This document shows, piece after piece, positions 50,037 through 52,974 of a stretch of DNA of 52,974 bases. How positions within the stretch are numbered: the first letter of the stretch is position 1; the number at the start of each line of letters is the position of its first letter. The translations under genes and the position numbers were made by a program. Below the pieces are notes generated by a model. That model had not been told where the DNA came from, ran no database searches, and saw only the letters and a program-made list of their open reading frames with translations. The stretch is from Fluviibacter sp964604465 (GTDB lineage Bacteria > Pseudomonadota > Gammaproteobacteria > Burkholderiales > Rhodocyclaceae), in the NCBI GenBank assembly GCA_964604465.1, contig CAZRYZ010000003.1, positions 1 to 52,974 of the forward strand, read 5' to 3'.

Positions 50037-50693
50037 ATGTCCCGAGATTACAAACCGAATCGCCATGCCTCCCGAGATCGCACACCGGCCTCGGGCGGGG
50101 CATTCAAGGGCATTCTTTATGGCCTGATGCTGGGACTGGTGATTGCGGCTGCAGTGGCGTGGTGGTTTAACCGTATGCCCTCACCCTTTATCGATAAAAC
50201 GGGCAGCGCCACGAGTGCCCCAGCGCAGCCAGCGAAATCGTTGCCGACCGATTCGGTGGCGAACGTGACGCCAGCCCCTGTCAATGCGCAGGGGGAAAAC
50301 GGGCAACCTATTGCGCTACCGGGTAAACCGGGTGACCCGCTTCCCGAGAAACGATTCCAGTTTCCTGACATACTTTCAGGTAAAACGGATGGCACTACCA
50401 CGGCACCAGAGCGGCCGGCCGATGCTGCAAAAGCGGCCGACATGACGAAGCCTGCAGACGCATCTGCCGGTTTCTATCTGATGGCCGGATCATTCCAGAA
50501 GCCTTCGGATGCCGATGCCCAGAAAGCCAACCTGGCCCTGATCGGCTTTGACGCCAGCGTCCAGAAAGCCGTGGTAGGTGAAAAGGTATGGTATCGCGTC
50601 AAGATCGGGCCCTTCAAGCGCCAGGATGATGCTAACCGCGCCCGTAGCGAACTCAAAGAAAACGGCATTGATGCCGTGCCTGCCCGCAATTAA
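50037..50693 (+). CDS. SPOR-domain membrane protein (FtsN-like)
   Basis: 218 residues. A short cytoplasmic part (SRDYKPNRHASRDRTPASGG), one membrane helix (ILYGLMLGLVIAAAVAWWF), a long Pro/Ala-rich linker and a C-terminal SPOR domain: GFYLMAGSFQKPSDADAQKA, then VWYRVKIGPFKRQDDANRAR. This is the FtsN-type arrangement; SPOR binds denuded peptidoglycan at septa. Whether it is the essential FtsN is not proven. GAGG precedes the ATG; dsbA follows after 21 bp. Confidence 0.88.
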   Translation: MSRDYKPNRHASRDRTPASGGAFKGILYGLMLGLVIAAAVAWWFNRMPSPFIDKTGSATSAPAQPAKSLPTDSVANVTPAPVNAQGENGQPIALPGKPGDPLPEKRFQFPDILSGKTDGTTTAPERPADAAKAADMTKPADASAGFYLMAGSFQKPSDADAQKANLALIGFDASVQKAVVGEKVWYRVKIGPFKRQDDANRARSELKENGIDAVPARN

Positions 50694-50714
50694 CCAAGCC
50701 ATTTGGAGTTGATC

Positions 50715-51395
50715 ATGCATCGTCGCCAGTTTCTTTCCACGCTGATTGCCGGTCTGGGAGCCGCCGCCTCGACGACTGCCTGGGCACAGGCCGCCCTGGG
50801 GGGCACCTTGCCTGCTGCGGGTCAATCGGTTGGTGTTGCGGTAGCCGGTCAGACCTATACACCCCTCAACACACCGGCGCCGGCAGCGGGAAGCAAGATC
50901 GAAGTCCTTGAGTTCTTTTCCTACGGGTGTCCTCATTGCCATGACTTCTCCGAACCCTTTGAACGCTGGAGTCGTAAGCAGGCTAGGGATGTTGTGGTTC
51001 AAAGGGTTCCTGTCACCTTCGGTCGTCCACAGTGGGTTGTTCTGGGCCGTTTGTTCTACACCATCCAGATTCTGAAGATGCCGCAGCTGGATGCTGCTGT
51101 TTTTGCGGCCATTCACCGTCAGGGTCGTACGCTCTATGAGGATCAGGCGGTCTTGCAATGGGCGGCCAACCAGCCGGGTGTCAATGCTGATAAGTTCAAA
51201 GAGGTCTATTACTCTCAGGCGGTCACCGATGCCATGAAGAAGGCAGACGCCATGGCGATGTCGTACCAGATTGATGCCGTCCCTTCGATTGTTGTGGGTG
51301 GGCGCTATAAGATGCTGCAACAGCGCGGCATGAACTTCAATGATCTATTAGCGAACACCGATGCGGTGATTCGTATGGCGCGCAAATCCGCGTAA
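50715..51395 (+). CDS. dsbA: thiol:disulfide interchange protein DsbA
   Basis: 226 residues with a signal peptide (MHRRQFLSTLIAGLGAAAST to TAWAQA). The active site C72-P-H-C75 is in FFSYGCPHCHDFSEPF, and the cis-Pro loop is IDAVPSIVVGGRYK. DsbA introduces disulfides in periplasmic proteins. GGAG lies 6 nt before the ATG at 50715. It ends before a strong bidirectional terminator. Confidence 0.95.
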   Translation: MHRRQFLSTLIAGLGAAASTTAWAQAALGGTLPAAGQSVGVAVAGQTYTPLNTPAPAAGSKIEVLEFFSYGCPHCHDFSEPFERWSRKQARDVVVQRVPVTFGRPQWVVLGRLFYTIQILKMPQLDAAVFAAIHRQGRTLYEDQAVLQWAANQPGVNADKFKEVYYSQAVTDAMKKADAMAMSYQIDAVPSIVVGGRYKMLQQRGMNFNDLLANTDAVIRMARKSA

Positions 51396-51416
51396 GAACT
51401 TTTTACTGACACAAAC

Positions 51417-51444
51417 AGAAACGCCCGCTCAAGCGGGCGTTTCT
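51417..51444. terminator. bidirectional Rho-independent terminator between dsbA and phaC
   Basis: AGAAACGCCCGCT (51417-51429) and AGCGGGCGTTTCT (51432-51444) form a perfect 13-bp stem. T-rich sequence follows on both strands (TTTCT rightward; TTTCTGTTTGTG leftward), so it can end both convergent genes. Confidence 0.9.
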
Positions 51445-51460
51445 CATGGTGCCTATAAGG

Positions 51461-52974
51461 TTATTTGGCAGCTTTGGCTTTTGCCTTTGGTTTGGCATCT
51501 GCTTTGGCAGCCGGCTTTTTGGCATCGGCACGCATCTTCACAAAACTACCGGGGGCTTCTTCGATCGCCTTGAGCGGGCCGGCACCCGGTTCACGGGCGG
51601 CGACCTTCTTATCGTTAATCGCTTCAACCCACTGTTCCCAGTTAGGCCACCAGGAGCCCTCATGCTGGGTCGCACCTTCGAACCACTGCTGGGCCGTTGC
51701 CGGGAGCTTGTCGTTAGTCCAGTAGCAGTACTTGTTGCCGGCTGGCGGGTTGACGATACCGGCGATATGGCCAGAGCCGCCAAGGACGAAGTTAACCGGA
51801 CCCGAGGGCAGATGGACGCCCATGTAGGTACTGATCCACGGGGCGATGTGGTCTTCAATCGCCGAGACGAAGTAGCAGGGAGTCTTCACCTTGCGGATAT
51901 CAATCGGAACACCGCCCAGGGTGATGCCACCGACTTCCTTGAGGATATTCTTAAGGTACATGTTGCGCAGATAGAAGCTGTGCATGGCGCGCGGCATGCG
52001 GGTCGAGTCCGAGTTCCAGTAGAGCAGGTCAAACGGGAAGGGATCTTTACCCATCAGATAGTTGTTGATCACGAAGGACCAGACTAAATCGTTGGCGCGG
52101 AGCATGCTGAATGTGCCGGCCATCTCCGAACCATCCAGGTAGCCGGTCTTTTCCATCTTTTTCTCGATGGTGGCGATGCTGGCTTCATCAATGAAGACAC
52201 CCAGCTCGCCCGGATCGGTAAAGTCCAGCATGGTCGTGAAGAAGGTGGCCGAATTGGCGCGGTTATCCTTCTTGGCTGCCATGTAGGCCAGCGTCGACAT
52301 CAGGAGGGTGCCTCCTAGGCAGTAGCCGGCCAGATTGACCTTTTTGGAGCCGGTAGCCTGTTCAACCGCGTTAATGGCAGCGAGGGAGCCCTCGAGCAGA
52401 TAGTCTTCGAAGTTGAGATCGGCGTGCTTTTCGTCAGGGTTCAGCCAGCTGATGATAAAGGTGGAATGCCCTTGGTCGGTTGTCCACTTCACGAATGAAT
52501 TCTTTTCGCGCAGATCCAGAATATAGAACTTGTTGATCCAGGGCGGTACGATCAGCAGCGGCACATCAAACTGCTGCTTGGTGGTCGGCTCGTAGTGGAT
52601 CAGCTGGAACAGTTCGTTCTGGAAAATCACCTTGCCCTTGGTGGTGGCAACGTTCTTGCCCAGTTCGAAGGCCGAGGTATCGGTCATGCGAATCCGTAGC
52701 TTGCCATCACCGGCTTCCACGTCATGGAGTAGGTTGTTAAGGCCTTTGACGAGGTTCTGACCTTGTGTGCGGACGGTTTCGCGGAAGACTTCAGGGTTGG
52801 TCAGCGCAAAGTTGCTCGGCGACAGGGCGTCGACATATTGACGGGTGTAGAAGTTGACCTTCTCGCGCTGCTTTTCGTCCATGCCCTCGACGGTGCCGAC
52901 GGTATCCAGGATCGACTTCGAGGCGATCAGGTAGGACTGCTTGATGAAGTCAAAGACGAAATCCTGTTGCCAGC
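51461..52974 (-). CDS. phaC: class I poly(3-hydroxyalkanoate) synthase PhaC (5' end outside window) with Lys/Ala tail
   Basis: The frame runs from beyond the window end (QQDFVFDFIKQSYLI...) to a stop at 51461. The lipase-like box is NLAGYCLGGTLLMSTLAY with catalytic Cys; Asp is in VSAIEDHIAPW and His in LGGSGHIAGIVNPP. FYTRQYVDALSPSNFALTNP and YWTNDKLPATAQQWFEGA are class I marks. It polymerises hydroxyacyl-CoA on granule surfaces. After the usual end PGSFVKMR there are 22 more residues, almost all Ala and Lys. phaA, phaB and phasin genes are not seen. Confidence 0.95.
   Translation of the reverse strand, partial: WQQDFVFDFIKQSYLIASKSILDTVGTVEGMDEKQREKVNFYTRQYVDALSPSNFALTNPEVFRETVRTQGQNLVKGLNNLLHDVEAGDGKLRIRMTDTSAFELGKNVATTKGKVIFQNELFQLIHYEPTTKQQFDVPLLIVPPWINKFYILDLREKNSFVKWTTDQGHSTFIISWLNPDEKHADLNFEDYLLEGSLAAINAVEQATGSKKVNLAGYCLGGTLLMSTLAYMAAKKDNRANSATFFTTMLDFTDPGELGVFIDEASIATIEKKMEKTGYLDGSEMAGTFSMLRANDLVWSFVINNYLMGKDPFPFDLLYWNSDSTRMPRAMHSFYLRNMYLKNILKEVGGITLGGVPIDIRKVKTPCYFVSAIEDHIAPWISTYMGVHLPSGPVNFVLGGSGHIAGIVNPPAGNKYCYWTNDKLPATAQQWFEGATQHEGSWWPNWEQWVEAINDKKVAAREPGAGPLKAIEEAPGSFVKMRADAKKPAAKADAKPKAKAKAAK

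Noticed and set aside
1..52974. tRNA genes, CRISPR arrays, insertion sequences, toxin-antitoxin or defence cassettes
   Set aside because: Read for on both strands; no cloverleaf, repeat-spacer series, transposase or terminal inverted repeat was found. Nearly all of the window is accounted for by conserved housekeeping genes.

Overview
The window reads as a chromosomal segment of a betaproteobacterium with high G+C. The evidence is conserved gene order: comM-ubiK next to a TorF-type porin, glnK and amtB; gshA upstream of a PTS EIIA-HPr-EI set; metX-metW; mreBCD-mrdA-rodA-rlpA-ybeD-lipB-lipA; a rib-nusB-thiL-pgpA run; cutA-dsbD; and a class I PHA synthase. The protein sequences also look betaproteobacterial. 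A Rhodocyclales or Nitrosomonadales relative is my best guess, but this is inference from synteny and not a search result. Almost all of the window is housekeeping, densely packed, with many ATGA or TAATG overlaps. I found no tRNA, rRNA, CRISPR array, insertion sequence, integrase, prophage or defence cassette.

Layout. 1-3.9 kb: ubiK and the 5' part of comM leftward; rightward an apparent sigma-54/NtrC promoter, then porin, glnK and amtB, closed by a strong terminator. 3.9-8.4 kb: leftward DUF2721 protein, purU, thrH and an ABC-F ATPase, with a rightward gene for an exported coiled-coil protein of unknown role. 8.5-17.2 kb: one rightward run, gshA-apbE-EIIA-ptsH-ptsI-metX-metW-ampG-SMUG glycosylase. 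17.2-19.2 kb: leftward yqjD-yqjE-yqjK-like genes and exoA. 19.4-20.9 kb: a hydroxyacid dehydrogenase and pyrE. 20.9-24.2 kb: leftward gatCAB. 24.4-33 kb: rightward cell-shape operon (mreBCD, PBP2, RodA, RlpA) running into lipoate synthesis. 33-48.2 kb: a long leftward series: patatin lipoprotein, purT, pncC, pgpA, thiL, nusB, ribH, ribBA, ribE, dsbD, cutA, a hydrolase, a ferredoxin-like protein, VanZ, a sodium:solute symporter and ubiB. 48.2-52.97 kb: argS, a SPOR protein and dsbA rightward, then a convergent phaC cut by the window end.

Functional links. PurU can release the formate used by PurT. UbiK and UbiB both serve ubiquinone synthesis. DsbA and DsbD are the oxidising and reducing arms of periplasmic disulfide chemistry. 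The EIIA/HPr/EI set has no sugar permease here and looks regulatory.

Points most worth following: the sigma-54/NtrC-type control of a porin together with glnK-amtB; three genes whose start codon lies 6-8 nt after a -10-like box with no Shine-Dalgarno (argS best), suggesting leaderless mRNAs; a six-run GGGNNN array between exoA and the dehydrogenase; a lysine/alanine tail on PhaC; a RibBA whose second domain has lost the zinc cysteines; and apbE where gshB would be expected. I see no convincing wholly new multi-gene system.
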